A stretch of DNA of 40,832 nucleotides, taken from Bradyrhizobium altum. GTDB taxonomy: Bacteria; Pseudomonadota; Alphaproteobacteria; Rhizobiales; Xanthobacteraceae. A program made the translations under genes and the position numbers. The notes under the pieces were generated by a model. That model did not search any database, had not been told where the DNA came from, and worked only from the letters and a program-made list of their open reading frames with translations. The DNA is taken from the NCBI RefSeq assembly GCF_020889705.1, contig NZ_JACMYP010000045.1, positions 1 through 40,832 of the forward strand. The letters are read 5' to 3'. Shown in pieces: positions 15,164 through 24,593 of the stretch (within the stretch, counting starts at the first letter, position 1; every line of letters starts with the position of its first letter).

Positions 15164-18100
15164 TCATTCCGCGGGCTGAACCGCGGTTCTCTCATTCCCC
15201 GCAGCGCTGCCGGCATGCCCGTACCGTGCATAGAGCGCGGGCAGGACGGCAAGCGTCAGCAGGGTCGCGCTGATCAGGCCGCCGATCACGACGGTGGCGA
15301 GCGGCTTCTGCACCTCGGCGCCGGTGCCGGTGGCGAACGCCATCGGCACGAAACCGAGCGAGGCGACCAGCGCAGTCATCACCACGGGCCGGAAGCGGGT
15401 GAGGGCACCCTGCTCGATGGCCTCCCGCATCGGCACGCCGCGCTCGCGCAATTGGCTGACGAAGCTCAGCATCACGAGTCCGTTCAGCACCGCAACGCCG
15501 GACAGCGCGATGAAGCCGACTGCCGCCGAGATCGAGAACGGCATGCCGCGCAGCCACAGCGCCGCGACGCCGCCGGTGAGTGCCAGCGGCACCGCGCTGA
15601 ACACCAGCAGCGCATCGCGCGCCGAGCCCATCGCCGCCAGCAGCAACAGGAAGATCATCGCAAAACAGGCCGGGACCACGACGGCAAGGCGCCGACGCGC
15701 CGCGGCGAGATTTTCCGATTGGCCGCCCCAGGTCATCCAGTAGCCGGGCGGCAGTTGCACCGATTGCGTGACCTTTGCTTGAGCCTCTTCGACCACCGAG
15801 CCGAGATCACGGCCGCGGGCGTTGGCCGTCACCACGATGCGGCGCTTGCCGTTCTCGCGGCTGATCTGGTTCGGTCCTTCGGTGAAGGAGAATTGCGCGA
15901 CGCGGTTGAGCGGCAGACTCTGCACCGGCGAACTCGGCGTTGCCTTCGGCAAGGCGACCGGCAAATTGCTCAACGCCTCGAGATCGGAGCGGACGCTCTC
16001 CGGCAACCGCACCACGATGTCGAAGCTGCGATCGCCCTCGTAGACGACGCCAGCATCCTGGCCGCCGACCGCCGCACCGATCACGTCCTGGACCTCGGAG
16101 ACGCTCAGGCCCCGCCGGGCGATCGCCGCCTTGTCGACCTTGATCTCGAGCACGGGCAGGCCGCCGGCCTGTTCGACCTTGACGTCGGTCGCGCCGCGCA
16201 CGCCGCGCAGCGCTGCGGCGATCTGGTTGGCGGCCTTCTGCATCGGCTCGAACTCGTCGCCGAACACCTTGACCGCGATGTCACCGCGAACGCCGGCGAG
16301 CAGTTCGTTGAAGCGCATCTGGATCGGCTGGGTGAATTCATAGACGTTGCCCGGCAGCCGGCCGACCGCCTTCGAAATGTCTTCGATCAACTGCTCCTTG
16401 GTCAGCGACGGGTCCGGCCACTGCGCGCGCGGCTTCAGGATGATGAAGGTGTCGGACGCGTTCGGCGGCATCGGGTCGCTCGCCACCTCCGCGGTGCCGG
16501 TCTTGGAGAACACGAACGACACCTGCGGGAAGCGGCTGACGGCCTTCTCAACCGAGAGCTGCATCGCCTGCGACTGCGACAGCGCCGTGCTCGGAATTCT
16601 GAGCGCGTGCATGGCGATGTTCTTCTCGTCGAGCGAGGGGATGAACTCCTGGCCGAGCCGGAAGAACCCGAACAGGGCGGTCGCGAACAACACGACCGCC
16701 ACGGCGATGACGGGCAGGGGCGTTGCAACCGCGCGCCGGAGCAGCGGGCTGTATCCGCGCTTCAATGCGGCAACGAGCCAGTTCTCTTTCTCCTGCACGC
16801 GGCCGGTGATGCCGATCGCGAGCAGCGCGGGAACCAGCATCAGCGACAGCACGAAGGCGGCAGCGAGCGCGAGGATCACGGTCAGTGCCATCGGCTCGAA
16901 CATCTTGCCTTCGACGCCGGTGAAGGTGAGGAGCGGCACGTAGACCAGCAGGATGATGGCCTGGCCGTAGAGGCTCGGCTGCACCATTTCCACGGCGGAT
17001 GCCCGCACCGTCGCCAGCCGTTCGTCGCGGGTCAGCACGCGGCCGAGCGCATGCTGCTTCTCGGCAAGATGACGCAGGCTGTTCTCGGTGATGATGACGG
17101 CGCCATCGACGATCAGGCCGAAATCCAGCGCACCGAGGCTCATCAGATTGGCGCTGATGCGGCCCTGCCACATGCCGATCGCGGTCATCAGCATCGCGAT
17201 CGGGATCACCAGTGCCGTGATCAATGCCGCGCGGAAATTGCCGAGCAGCACGAACAGCACGGCGATCACGAGCAGCGCGCCTTCGCTGAGGTTGCGCGCC
17301 ACCGTACCGATGGTAGCATCGACCAGCTGGGTACGATCGAGCACGGTCTCGACTGCGACGCCTGCCGGCAAGGATGGCGTGATCGCGCGCAGCTTGGCAT
17401 CGACCGCGGCCGACACCGTGCGGCTGTTGGCGCCGATCAGCATCAGTGCGGTGCCGACCACGACTTCGCGGCCGTTCTCGCTGGCGCTGCCGGTGCGCGT
17501 CTCGCCGCCGATCGAGAGCGAGGCGAGGTCGCGAATCCGGACCGGGACGCCGCCGCGAGTGGTGACGACGACGGCGCCGAGCTCCTCGATGTTCTCGAGG
17601 CGACCGCCGGACCGCACCACGAATCCTTCGCCATTGCGCTCGATATAGCGCGCCCCGCGGCTGACATTGTTGCTCTCGATCGCCTTGGCGACGTCGGCAA
17701 AGGTGAGGCCGAGCGCGATCAGCTTCGCCGCATCGGGTTGGACCTGGTACTGCTTGAGATAGCCGCCGATCGAATCGACGCCGGCAACACCCTGCACCAT
17801 CTTGATCTGCGGCTTGATGATCCAGTCCTGCACCGAGCGCAGATAGGCGTCCTTTTCGACCTCGCTTTGCAGCACCTGGCCGTCCGCCGTGAGGAAGCGG
17901 CCGTCGCTCTGCAGGCCCGGCGCGCCGTCGCTCTGCACCTTATGGCCGGAGTAGTGGACGGTCCACATGTAGATTTCGCCAAGACCGGTCGTGGTCGGGC
18001 CAATGCGCGGCTCGATGCCTTGCGGCAAGCGCGCGCGAACTTCGGTCAGGCGCTCGCCAACCTGCTGGCGGGCGAAATAGATGTCGGTGGCTTCGCTGAA

Positions 18101-18388
18101 CACCGCGGTGATCTGCGAGAAGCCGTTACGCGAGAGCGACCGCGTGCTCTCCAGCCCCGGCGCGCCCGCCAGCGCGGTCTCGATCGGGAAGGTGATCTGC
18201 TTCTCGATTTCCGCCGGCGACAGCGCCGGAGCGACGGTGTTGATCTGGACCTGCTTGTTGGTGATGTCGGGCACTGCGTCGATCGGCAGCTTCGTCAATG
18301 CGAGGCCGCCGAGGAACATCAGGACCGCCGCCAGTGTGACGACCACCCAGCGCCGCTGGATCGCAAGACCGATGATGCGCTCAATCAT
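15164..18388 (-). CDS. czcA: Heavy-metal efflux RND transporter, CzcA/CusA family
   Basis: The 1074-residue product is a full-length HME-RND inner membrane pump. It starts MIERIIGLAIQRRWVVV and has the N-terminal helix, two periplasmic loops (ITFPIETALAGAPGL; LPASTA-like LPSGV segments), and the helix-4 motif GALDFGLIVDGAVIITEN whose acidic residues carry protons. RND helices repeat in the C-terminal half (LSGVAVLNGLVMLSFV). These pumps expel Zn, Co, Cd, Ni or Cu/Ag as a tripartite complex with an adaptor and an outer membrane channel. The DFG-x-x-x-D-G form is that of CzcA rather than CusA-type sequences, so zinc/cobalt/cadmium-type ions are more likely. It overlaps czcB by 8 bases, showing one operon. 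No outer membrane CzcC is in the window. Confidence 0.95.
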   Translation of the reverse strand: MIERIIGLAIQRRWVVVTLAAVLMFLGGLALTKLPIDAVPDITNKQVQINTVAPALSPAEIEKQITFPIETALAGAPGLESTRSLSRNGFSQITAVFSEATDIYFARQQVGERLTEVRARLPQGIEPRIGPTTTGLGEIYMWTVHYSGHKVQSDGAPGLQSDGRFLTADGQVLQSEVEKDAYLRSVQDWIIKPQIKMVQGVAGVDSIGGYLKQYQVQPDAAKLIALGLTFADVAKAIESNNVSRGARYIERNGEGFVVRSGGRLENIEELGAVVVTTRGGVPVRIRDLASLSIGGETRTGSASENGREVVVGTALMLIGANSRTVSAAVDAKLRAITPSLPAGVAVETVLDRTQLVDATIGTVARNLSEGALLVIAVLFVLLGNFRAALITALVIPIAMLMTAIGMWQGRISANLMSLGALDFGLIVDGAVIITENSLRHLAEKQHALGRVLTRDERLATVRASAVEMVQPSLYGQAIILLVYVPLLTFTGVEGKMFEPMALTVILALAAAFVLSLMLVPALLAIGITGRVQEKENWLVAALKRGYSPLLRRAVATPLPVIAVAVVLFATALFGFFRLGQEFIPSLDEKNIAMHALRIPSTALSQSQAMQLSVEKAVSRFPQVSFVFSKTGTAEVASDPMPPNASDTFIILKPRAQWPDPSLTKEQLIEDISKAVGRLPGNVYEFTQPIQMRFNELLAGVRGDIAVKVFGDEFEPMQKAANQIAAALRGVRGATDVKVEQAGGLPVLEIKVDKAAIARRGLSVSEVQDVIGAAVGGQDAGVVYEGDRSFDIVVRLPESVRSDLEALSNLPVALPKATPSSPVQSLPLNRVAQFSFTEGPNQISRENGKRRIVVTANARGRDLGSVVEEAQAKVTQSVQLPPGYWMTWGGQSENLAAARRRLAVVVPACFAMIFLLLLAAMGSARDALLVFSAVPLALTGGVAALWLRGMPFSISAAVGFIALSGVAVLNGLVMLSFVSQLRERGVPMREAIEQGALTRFRPVVMTALVASLGFVPMAFATGTGAEVQKPLATVVIGGLISATLLTLAVLPALYARYGHAGSAAGNERTAVQPAE

Positions 18389-19604
18389 GGCCGTGCTCCG
18401 CTTCGTCCTTCTCGACCTCGGCCTTCAACGTGAAGGTGTTCTGCACCGCGATGGTCTCGCCGGCGGCAAGACCCGCGACGATCTCGATGTCGTCATCGTC
18501 CTCGCGGCCGGTCCGCACCGACCTCGCCTCGAAGCCGTCGGCATCACGCACGAATACGGTCGGCGTCCCCTTGATGGTCTGAATGGCCTTCTTCGAGATC
18601 ATCACGGTCGATGGCGCGCCTGACAGCGGCACCTCCGCGGTCACGAAGGTGCCCGGTTTCCAGCGGTGATCCTTGTTGGGCATGGTCGCGATCACGCGGG
18701 CATTGCGGGTCTCGCGGTCGAGCAGGGGGCTGACGAAGATCACGCCGGCACTGGCTTCATCCTCGGTGCCAATGGCGCGGATCTTGACCGACACGCCTTC
18801 GCGAACGGCACTGATGTCCTCAGGCGAAACCGCCAGATCGACCCAGATGTCGTCGAGATTGACGATGACGTAGAGCTCGCTTTCCTGACCTTCGCGCCCG
18901 ATCAGTCCGCCGAGATCGACACGCCGTTCGGACACCCGGCCGCTGATCGGCGCGCGCAGGAACTGCGTCCGCAGGCTTTCGGGCGGCTGGTTGGGCAGAT
19001 CGGTGATCTCGCTTTCCGACAGGCCGAGCGCAAACAGCTTCTGCCGCGCGCCGTCGAGCTTGATCTGGGCGTCGTTCGCGGTCAGCCGCGTGCGCAGGAA
19101 CTCGTTTTCCGAGACGATGCGGGTCTCGACCAGCGTCTTCTGTCGCGCGTAGAGCGTCTGCTGCAGGTCGTTGGTGAGCCGCGCGGCGAGGTATTCGCTC
19201 TTGGCGTCGGCCACCTCGCGGCTTTCGATCGCAGCGACAATCTCGCCTTTCTCGACCACGTCGCCGAGACGCTTGCGCAGTTCCGTGACCGTCGCGAGCA
19301 CGCGCACCGAGACGCGACCGATATGGTCGGCGTCGGGGATCAGCGATCCCGGCGCGAGGAAATGCCGCTTCAGCATGCCGCCGCTGGCTTGCGCGAACGT
19401 GATGCCGGCTTCGCGAACCTGGTCTTCGCTCAGCTCGATATGCCCGGGAGCCTCATGCTTGGCCTCGGTCTTCTCCGGACCAGCGGACGCGGCCTCCTGC
19501 GTCGTGGCCGCGAATTTGACCGGCCAGCCGATCCCTCCAGCCGCCAGGAAGACCAACGCAATGCCGGCGGTCACGCCGGCGAAAAATAGAACAACCCGTT
19601 TCAT
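18381..19604 (-). CDS. czcB: RND efflux periplasmic adaptor, CzcB-type
   Basis: ATG 19604 follows GGAGAGG and gives 407 residues with an N-terminal membrane anchor (VVLFFAGVTAGIALVFLAAGG). A histidine- and glutamate-rich linker (KTEAKHEAPGHIELSEDQV) leads to a barrel-sandwich lipoyl-like domain (RVSVRVLATVTELRKRLGDVVEKGEIVAAI split by a coiled-coil hairpin with ARLTNDLQQTL), beta-barrel (YVIVNLDDIWVDLAV) and membrane-proximal domain. It links CzcA to the outer membrane factor. The C-terminus ends KDEAEHGHD, a possible metal ligand tail. It overlaps czcA by 8 bases and follows the 122-residue gene closely. Confidence 0.92.
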   Translation of the reverse strand: MKRVVLFFAGVTAGIALVFLAAGGIGWPVKFAATTQEAASAGPEKTEAKHEAPGHIELSEDQVREAGITFAQASGGMLKRHFLAPGSLIPDADHIGRVSVRVLATVTELRKRLGDVVEKGEIVAAIESREVADAKSEYLAARLTNDLQQTLYARQKTLVETRIVSENEFLRTRLTANDAQIKLDGARQKLFALGLSESEITDLPNQPPESLRTQFLRAPISGRVSERRVDLGGLIGREGQESELYVIVNLDDIWVDLAVSPEDISAVREGVSVKIRAIGTEDEASAGVIFVSPLLDRETRNARVIATMPNKDHRWKPGTFVTAEVPLSGAPSTVMISKKAIQTIKGTPTVFVRDADGFEARSVRTGREDDDDIEIVAGLAAGETIAVQNTFTLKAEVEKDEAEHGHD

Positions 19605-19717
19605 ATACGCCTCTCCGCAGCGCATGCCGTAGGCCCTGCGCTGTTGCGACATCAATCTGTGCGGAAACGTGCGCGCTGCCCAATGGCAGCGGCACACGGC
19701 CGGTCATATCGACCGGA

Positions 19718-20086
19718 TCAGGCGCGGGGTGGTTTGAAAGGAGAAAGGCGATCAGCCGACGCGGGCAGCTCAACGCTGCCGTCGCCATAGCTATGCGACG
19801 CATAGGCGATGGGGAACGCGGTCTCCTGCGGAGCGACCGAGACGACGTGCGTCAGGCAGTGATCACCATGCAGTGAGGCCGGATGCACGGGAGCCTTACC
19901 GCCGGTGTCGTTGATCGACTGAGCGATCGAGAAGCCGGGAGCTGCATCGTCATCGCCGTCGAAGGCCCAGCCGTGGAAGAACGACAGCACCAGCGCAAGC
20001 GAAATCAGCCCCGCAAGCAGGCTGCGCCAGCGGCGCGATCCTGTTGCATGAGCGGAATTCTGAATCATGGTGCGCGAAGCGTCCAT
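19718..20086 (-). CDS. Small membrane/periplasmic protein of the czc operon, CzcI-like placement
   Basis: The 122-residue product has an N-terminal basic region and one hydrophobic segment (LLAGLISLALVLSFFHGWAF), probably a signal or anchor. The rest is periplasmic and holds several histidines and one cysteine (HPASLHGDHCLTHVV), which could bind metal; it ends in the LSPFKPPRA tail seen in small proteins beside metal efflux genes. It lies 113 bases before czcB on the same strand and is likely the first gene of the operon. A role as metal buffer or regulator like CzcI is inferred from position. A second ATG at 20068 would shorten it by 6 residues. Confidence 0.65.
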   Translation of the reverse strand: MDASRTMIQNSAHATGSRRWRSLLAGLISLALVLSFFHGWAFDGDDDAAPGFSIAQSINDTGGKAPVHPASLHGDHCLTHVVSVAPQETAFPIAYASHSYGDGSVELPASADRLSPFKPPRA

Positions 20087-20160
20087 GGGCCCTAATTAGC
20101 GCCGCGACCGCGCGCATTCAAGTTCGACGCTGCGACAGAATTGCCGCGGATACTATAACG

Positions 20161-20388
20161 TTACACGTTCTCAGCGGTTCGGCGCATCAGCCAGCGGCGC
20201 GCTGCGACGACGGCCCAGATCGCTTCGACCAGCCCGAACGGCCAAGCGCCCTGGAGGAAACCGTAGGCCGAGCCGAGCGCGCAGGAGACCGCGAAAGCCA
20301 GGATGAACCACGGGCTGCGATCTTCGGCTGCGTAGCAGACGAGCATCATCGTCACGGCGAACAAACCGAACAGCGTGAGCGCATCCAT
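20161..20388 (-). CDS. Small conserved-type membrane protein (75 residues)
   Basis: I chose ATG 20388, which follows AGGAG (11 bases) and GGGGA; a longer start at 20493 would run into the divergent arsI-like gene region. The product MDALTLFGLFAVTMMLVCYA is a first helix, followed by the loop EDRSPW, a second helix FILAFAVSCALGSAYGFLQG, then AWPFGLVEAIWAVVAARRW. This looks like a two-to-three-helix inner membrane protein that is common in rhizobia and has no assigned role. It reads towards the czc operon; the 74-base gap holds the promoter or readthrough. Confidence 0.65.
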   Translation of the reverse strand: MDALTLFGLFAVTMMLVCYAAEDRSPWFILAFAVSCALGSAYGFLQGAWPFGLVEAIWAVVAARRWLMRRTAENV

Positions 20389-20482
20389 TCCCCAGCAGGA
20401 CTCCTGTTGTAACGCTGTTGATATCTGAGCACGCTTGGGCTGGAATATCCATCCAGCGTCGCCGCCCGAAAGGATTGCCCCC

Positions 20483-20977
20483 ATGAAGCGCATGCATGTT
20501 CACGTCGCCGTCAAGGACATCCACCAATCGGTCGGCTTCTACTCGGCGTTGTTCGGCGCCGAACCGACGGTCGTGAAATCCGACTATGCCAAATGGATGC
20601 TCGACGATCCCCGCGTCAACTTCGCGATCTCGACCCGCGGCCGCGAGCCGGGGCTTGATCATCTCGGCATTCAGGTGGAGAGCGCCGAGGAGCTCGGCGA
20701 GGTCTATGGCCGGCTGCGCAAGGCGGGCGGCGAGGTGATCGAGCAGGGCCAGACGGTGTGCTGCTATGCCAAGTCCGAGAAGTCGTGGATCGACGATCCC
20801 GCGGGGATCGCGTGGGAGACCTTCCATACGACCGGCGAAAGCATCGTCTACGGCGACGGCAGCGGCGAGCGGACCGCGCGCGTCGCGCACGAGAAGCTGG
20901 ACGGGCAGCAGAGCGCCTGTTGTGCGCCACAGCCCCAGGCCGCGCCGCCCGAGGCTTCGGCCTGCTGCAGATCGTGA
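20483..20977 (+). CDS. arsI: ArsI/CadI-family glyoxalase-fold protein (possible organoarsenical C-As lyase)
   Basis: ATG 20483 gives 164 residues of the vicinal-oxygen-chelate fold. Features match ArsI: N-terminal MKRMHVHVAV with candidate ligand His at 5, GLDHLG with His60, IAWETF with Glu112, and the adjacent cysteine pair TVCCYAKSEKSW (Cys93-Cys94), which in ArsI binds the trivalent arsenical. The C-terminus is cysteine-rich (ACCAP, ACCRS), as in many ArsI orthologues. ArsI cleaves the C-As bond of methylarsenite using Fe(II) and O2; the closely related CadI is linked to cadmium. No arsR, arsM or arsB is adjacent, so the substrate is inferred. It is divergent from the small membrane gene beside czcBA. 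Confidence 0.78.
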   Translation: MKRMHVHVAVKDIHQSVGFYSALFGAEPTVVKSDYAKWMLDDPRVNFAISTRGREPGLDHLGIQVESAEELGEVYGRLRKAGGEVIEQGQTVCCYAKSEKSWIDDPAGIAWETFHTTGESIVYGDGSGERTARVAHEKLDGQQSACCAPQPQAAPPEASACCRS

Positions 20978-21123
20978 GCTCGGGGCGGTCGCGCATACCG
21001 ACGCCAGGATGTCGCCAGGCAGTCGTCATGCCGCGCAGCCGGCTACCGTTGTAAGCAAAAGCTTAATGCCTGCGACATATTATCTCAGCGACTACTCCCC
21101 TCCGTGCTAACAGCCCCTTAACC

Positions 21124-21642
21124 ATGCGGCTTTTGCCAATCAAGGATCCTGAGCGGTCCTGGCGTCATATCAAGGCACAATGGAAGAAGGACGCTGAAGG
21201 CGTCGGAGAGGCTTTTGCCACCTTTGGCGGCATCGGCGCGTTTGAAGCGCTGACCGCCAGGGAAGGTGACAGTCAGGGACTGTATCACCTGACCGACGGC
21301 GAACGGGTCCACGCGGTCTGCCAGGTCAGGCGTCTCCTGATGAGCCGATATACGTCGCCGGCTCTCAGCGCGCGTTTCATCAATGTGTCTCCGATTTATG
21401 ATCTCGGCCTCGCCGATGTCGGCGATTACGCGCAGATGCTGGTGGCGCTGTTCTCCGGCGTCGTCTGGCTGTCGCGTGATGCGCTGGCGGCCAGTCACAT
21501 CCGTTTTCTCCTCAAGAGTCCTGGCGACTCGCAATTCTTCGCTGCGCTCAAGGCCGCGACGCCGTTCTCTCCATTCTCGAAATTCAGCATTGAGGGCGCA
21601 CTGATCGAGTGCAGCCTGAAGGAGGCGACCGGGGTCGCCTGA
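21124..21642 (+). CDS. Hypothetical protein, 172 residues
   Basis: The product MRLLPIKDPERSWRHIKAQW is soluble with mixed alpha/beta character: a helix with KKDAEGVGEAFATFGG, a beta segment HLTDGERVHAVCQVR, hydrophobic DYAQMLVALFSGVVWLSRDALAASHIRFLL that could be buried helices, and a C-terminal strand pair FSKFSIEGALIECSLKE. No signal peptide or recognised catalytic motif is visible. The start ATG lacks a strong ribosome binding site. It lies before the GGDEF-EAL gene on the same strand, 132 bases apart, which may be separate transcription. Confidence 0.65.
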   Translation: MRLLPIKDPERSWRHIKAQWKKDAEGVGEAFATFGGIGAFEALTAREGDSQGLYHLTDGERVHAVCQVRRLLMSRYTSPALSARFINVSPIYDLGLADVGDYAQMLVALFSGVVWLSRDALAASHIRFLLKSPGDSQFFAALKAATPFSPFSKFSIEGALIECSLKEATGVA

Positions 21643-21774
21643 GGCGGTCGCGTCCTGAGGATGCCCGTGCTGATCGGGCTCAGCTACTCATCCGCCTTAA
21701 CAGTCCGATAACTGATTTTCCTAACGAGCCCTTGGGTTGTGCTCCCGTAGAAGGGCACCCGCAGGGGCAGGAAA

Positions 21775-24486
21775 ATGTCGGTTGTATCAACGAACAGCGT
21801 GAAGCCGGAGCACCGGCGGCTGTCGATCAAGGGTGTGCTGCGCGCCGCCAGGATGGGTGCCATTCAGTGGCTCGTCCTGAGCGCCGCGCTGCTGGTGCTC
21901 GCCATCACGGTTGGCACCGGCTATCTCGCGCTGCAGTTTCGCGAGCGCGCGCTGGAGATGTCCGAACGCGAGCTCAACAACACCGCGCTGCTGCTGTCGC
22001 GGCATTTCGATCAGCAGCTCAGCGACCTCCAGCATGTCCACGACGACATCGTGAACTATCTGCGGTCGGAGCAGGTCGAGACCGCCGATCAGTTCGAAAA
22101 GAACATGTCGCTTTTGAGCGCGCACGAGATGCTGCGCACGCGGCTGGCCGCGCTGCCGCATGTCGGCGGGCTCAATTTGTTCAATGCCAAGGGATGGCTG
22201 ATCAACTCGTCCGAGATGTGGCCGGTGCCCGACGTCAGCATTGCCGAACGGCGCTATTTCCAGGAGTTCACCTCGGGACGGCCGACGTCGCCGGTGATCG
22301 TCGAACCTGCGATGAGCAAGGTGACCGGCAACTGGACCACGATCTTTGCGCGCAAGATCACCGGCCGTAACGGCGAGATCATCGGGTTCGCGAGCCGCGG
22401 CGTCGAGCCCAGCCATTTCGAGGATTTTGTGGCCTCGCTGGCGCTGGACGGCGACACCGTGATTTCGATGATCCATCGCGACGGCACCATCATCGCGCGC
22501 TATCCGCAGGATGCCGGCGTGATCGGCCGCAACATCATCAACCTGCCGGTATTCCAAAAGGTCATCAGCTTTGGCGGCAACACGTCGGGACGGTTCGTCG
22601 GCGCCTCGGGCGAGGAGAACGTCGGTGCGGTCAGATCGCTGTCGCATTTTCCGATCCTGATCCTCGCCACCACGAAGACATCGAGCGCGCTGGAGGACTG
22701 GCGCGCCCAGACCAAGCTGCAATTCTGCGCGGCCGTGTTGGCGGTACTGGTCATCAGCTTCGCGGTCTTCCTGATCGTCCGCCAGCTGCAGCGGCAGCAC
22801 GATGCGGCGCAGCGCCGGCTGTCCGAAAAGAGCCAGCATCTCGACACCGCGATCAACACCATGACGCAGGGGCTCCTGCTGTTCGACGCCTCGGCGCGGC
22901 TCGTGATCTGCAACCAGCGATACATCGACATGTTCGGCCTGTCGCCCGATGTCGCCAGGCCCGGCTGCCATCTGCGCGATCTGATCCTGCATCGCCAGGC
23001 GCTCGGTTCATTCGTCGGCGATGTCGATGAATATTGTGCGCGGTTCACCAATCCCAGGGGGGACGAAATCCGGGATTCGGTGATCATGACGCCCGACGGC
23101 CGCAGCATCCGCCTGATCTACAAACGCGCACCTGACGGCGGCTGGGCTACCACGCTCGAGGACGTCACCGACGGGCGGCGTGCGCAGGCGCAGATCGAGT
23201 ATCTCGCGCATTACGATGCCCTGACCGATCTGCCGAACCGGACGCTGTTCCAGCGTCACGCGGAAGAATTGTTGCGCGAGGCTACCGTCCGCGAATTCGC
23301 GATCCATTACATCGATATCGACGAGTTCAAGCGGATCAACGACACGCTGGGCCATCCGATCGGCGATGAATTCCTGAGGCGCGTGGCCGACAAGCTGCGC
23401 CAGTCGGTCGGATCGAACGACTTCATCGCGCGCCTCGGTGGCGACGAGTTCGCGATCGTCCAGCATGACATCATGTCGGACGACGACGTCAGCGATCTGG
23501 TCGCGCGCGTCTATCAGTCGCTGCGCACGCCGTTCGACTGCCACGGTCATCGGCTGTCGAGCGACGCCAGCATCGGCATTGCGATCGCCCCGCGTCACGG
23601 CTCCGACCTGTTCGGCCTGCTCAAATGCGCCGACCTCGCGATGTACGCGGCCAAGGCCGCCGGCCGCAGGACCCATCGCTTCTTCGATCCGGCGATGGAG
23701 AAGCAGGCCAATCTGCGCCGCGCGCTGGAGGCCGATCTGCGAAGTGCGTTGGCGGAGGACCGTTTCGAGTTGCACTATCAGCCGCTGGTCGACCTGCGCA
23801 GCGACGAGGTAACCGGCTGCGAGGCGCTGCTGCGCTGGCGGCATCCTGTACGCGGCATGATCTCCCCGGCGGAGTTCATACCGGTCGCCGAGGAGACCGG
23901 ACTGATCGAGGAGATTGGGCAGTGGGTGTTGCGCACCGCCTGCATCGAGGCGGCGGGCTGGCCAGCGCATGTGCGCCTTGCGGTCAACGTCTCGCCGATC
24001 CAGTTCAAGTCGGAGACGCTGGCGCTGAAAGTTGCAAGCGCGCTCGCCGAGAGCGGGCTCGACCCGCGCAGGCTCGAGCTCGAGATCACCGAGGCGGTGC
24101 TGATCGCCGACGACGATGCGGCGCTTGTCACGCTCGGCCAACTGCGCGCGCTCGGTGTCCACATTGCGCTCGACGATTTCGGCACCGGCTACTCGTCGCT
24201 GCAATATCTGCAGCGCTTCCCGTTCGACAAGATCAAGATCGACCGCAGCTTCGTCAAGGAAGTGACCCGCAACAGCGGCTCGGCCTCGATCATCCGCGCA
24301 GTGGTCTCGATCGCCGCCGACCGCAACATGATCACGACCGCCGAGGGCGTCGAGACCGATCAGCAGCGCGACACCGTGCAGATGCTCGGTTGCACGCAGA
24401 TGCAGGGCTATCTGTTCAGCAAGCCGGTTCCGGCGCAGGATCTCCGGACGCTGCTCTTGGCTGAAGGGGTCGAGGACGCTGCCTGA
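21775..24486 (+). CDS. Membrane sensor diguanylate cyclase/phosphodiesterase (dCache-PAS-GGDEF-EAL)
   Basis: The 903-residue protein starts ATG 21775 after GGCAGGAAA. Its layout: helix ~32-54, periplasmic sensor of the Cache/PDC type ~60-315, second helix ~322-345, PAS ~360-460, GGDEF ~480-640 and EAL ~655-900. The active-site motif RLGGDEF is intact at residues 555-559, as are EALLRWRHP (E683) and DDFGTGYSS (D800-D801) of the EAL domain, so synthesis and hydrolysis of cyclic di-GMP are both plausible. The usual allosteric RxxD before GGDEF is GSND here, so product inhibition is probably lost. It links an extracytoplasmic signal to c-di-GMP, hence to motility or biofilm. A FliN-like gene is 14 kb away and gives no direct link. 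Confidence 0.93.
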   Translation: MSVVSTNSVKPEHRRLSIKGVLRAARMGAIQWLVLSAALLVLAITVGTGYLALQFRERALEMSERELNNTALLLSRHFDQQLSDLQHVHDDIVNYLRSEQVETADQFEKNMSLLSAHEMLRTRLAALPHVGGLNLFNAKGWLINSSEMWPVPDVSIAERRYFQEFTSGRPTSPVIVEPAMSKVTGNWTTIFARKITGRNGEIIGFASRGVEPSHFEDFVASLALDGDTVISMIHRDGTIIARYPQDAGVIGRNIINLPVFQKVISFGGNTSGRFVGASGEENVGAVRSLSHFPILILATTKTSSALEDWRAQTKLQFCAAVLAVLVISFAVFLIVRQLQRQHDAAQRRLSEKSQHLDTAINTMTQGLLLFDASARLVICNQRYIDMFGLSPDVARPGCHLRDLILHRQALGSFVGDVDEYCARFTNPRGDEIRDSVIMTPDGRSIRLIYKRAPDGGWATTLEDVTDGRRAQAQIEYLAHYDALTDLPNRTLFQRHAEELLREATVREFAIHYIDIDEFKRINDTLGHPIGDEFLRRVADKLRQSVGSNDFIARLGGDEFAIVQHDIMSDDDVSDLVARVYQSLRTPFDCHGHRLSSDASIGIAIAPRHGSDLFGLLKCADLAMYAAKAAGRRTHRFFDPAMEKQANLRRALEADLRSALAEDRFELHYQPLVDLRSDEVTGCEALLRWRHPVRGMISPAEFIPVAEETGLIEEIGQWVLRTACIEAAGWPAHVRLAVNVSPIQFKSETLALKVASALAESGLDPRRLELEITEAVLIADDDAALVTLGQLRALGVHIALDDFGTGYSSLQYLQRFPFDKIKIDRSFVKEVTRNSGSASIIRAVVSIAADRNMITTAEGVETDQQRDTVQMLGCTQMQGYLFSKPVPAQDLRTLLLAEGVEDAA

Positions 24487-24593
24487 GCGGCCTTCCCTGA
24501 AAAGTTCCAAAAAATCGACCTGCCGACGTGTCGGGCGCGGAACCGAAACGGTGGAACCGCGTTCCATTGCGGGGCTCGACCGGCAGGCAATCA

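Noticed and set aside
15089..18433. 1114-codon open frame antisense to czcA
   Set aside because: Composition is His/Arg/Asp-rich, there is no family resemblance, and czcA on the other strand is full length with all motifs.
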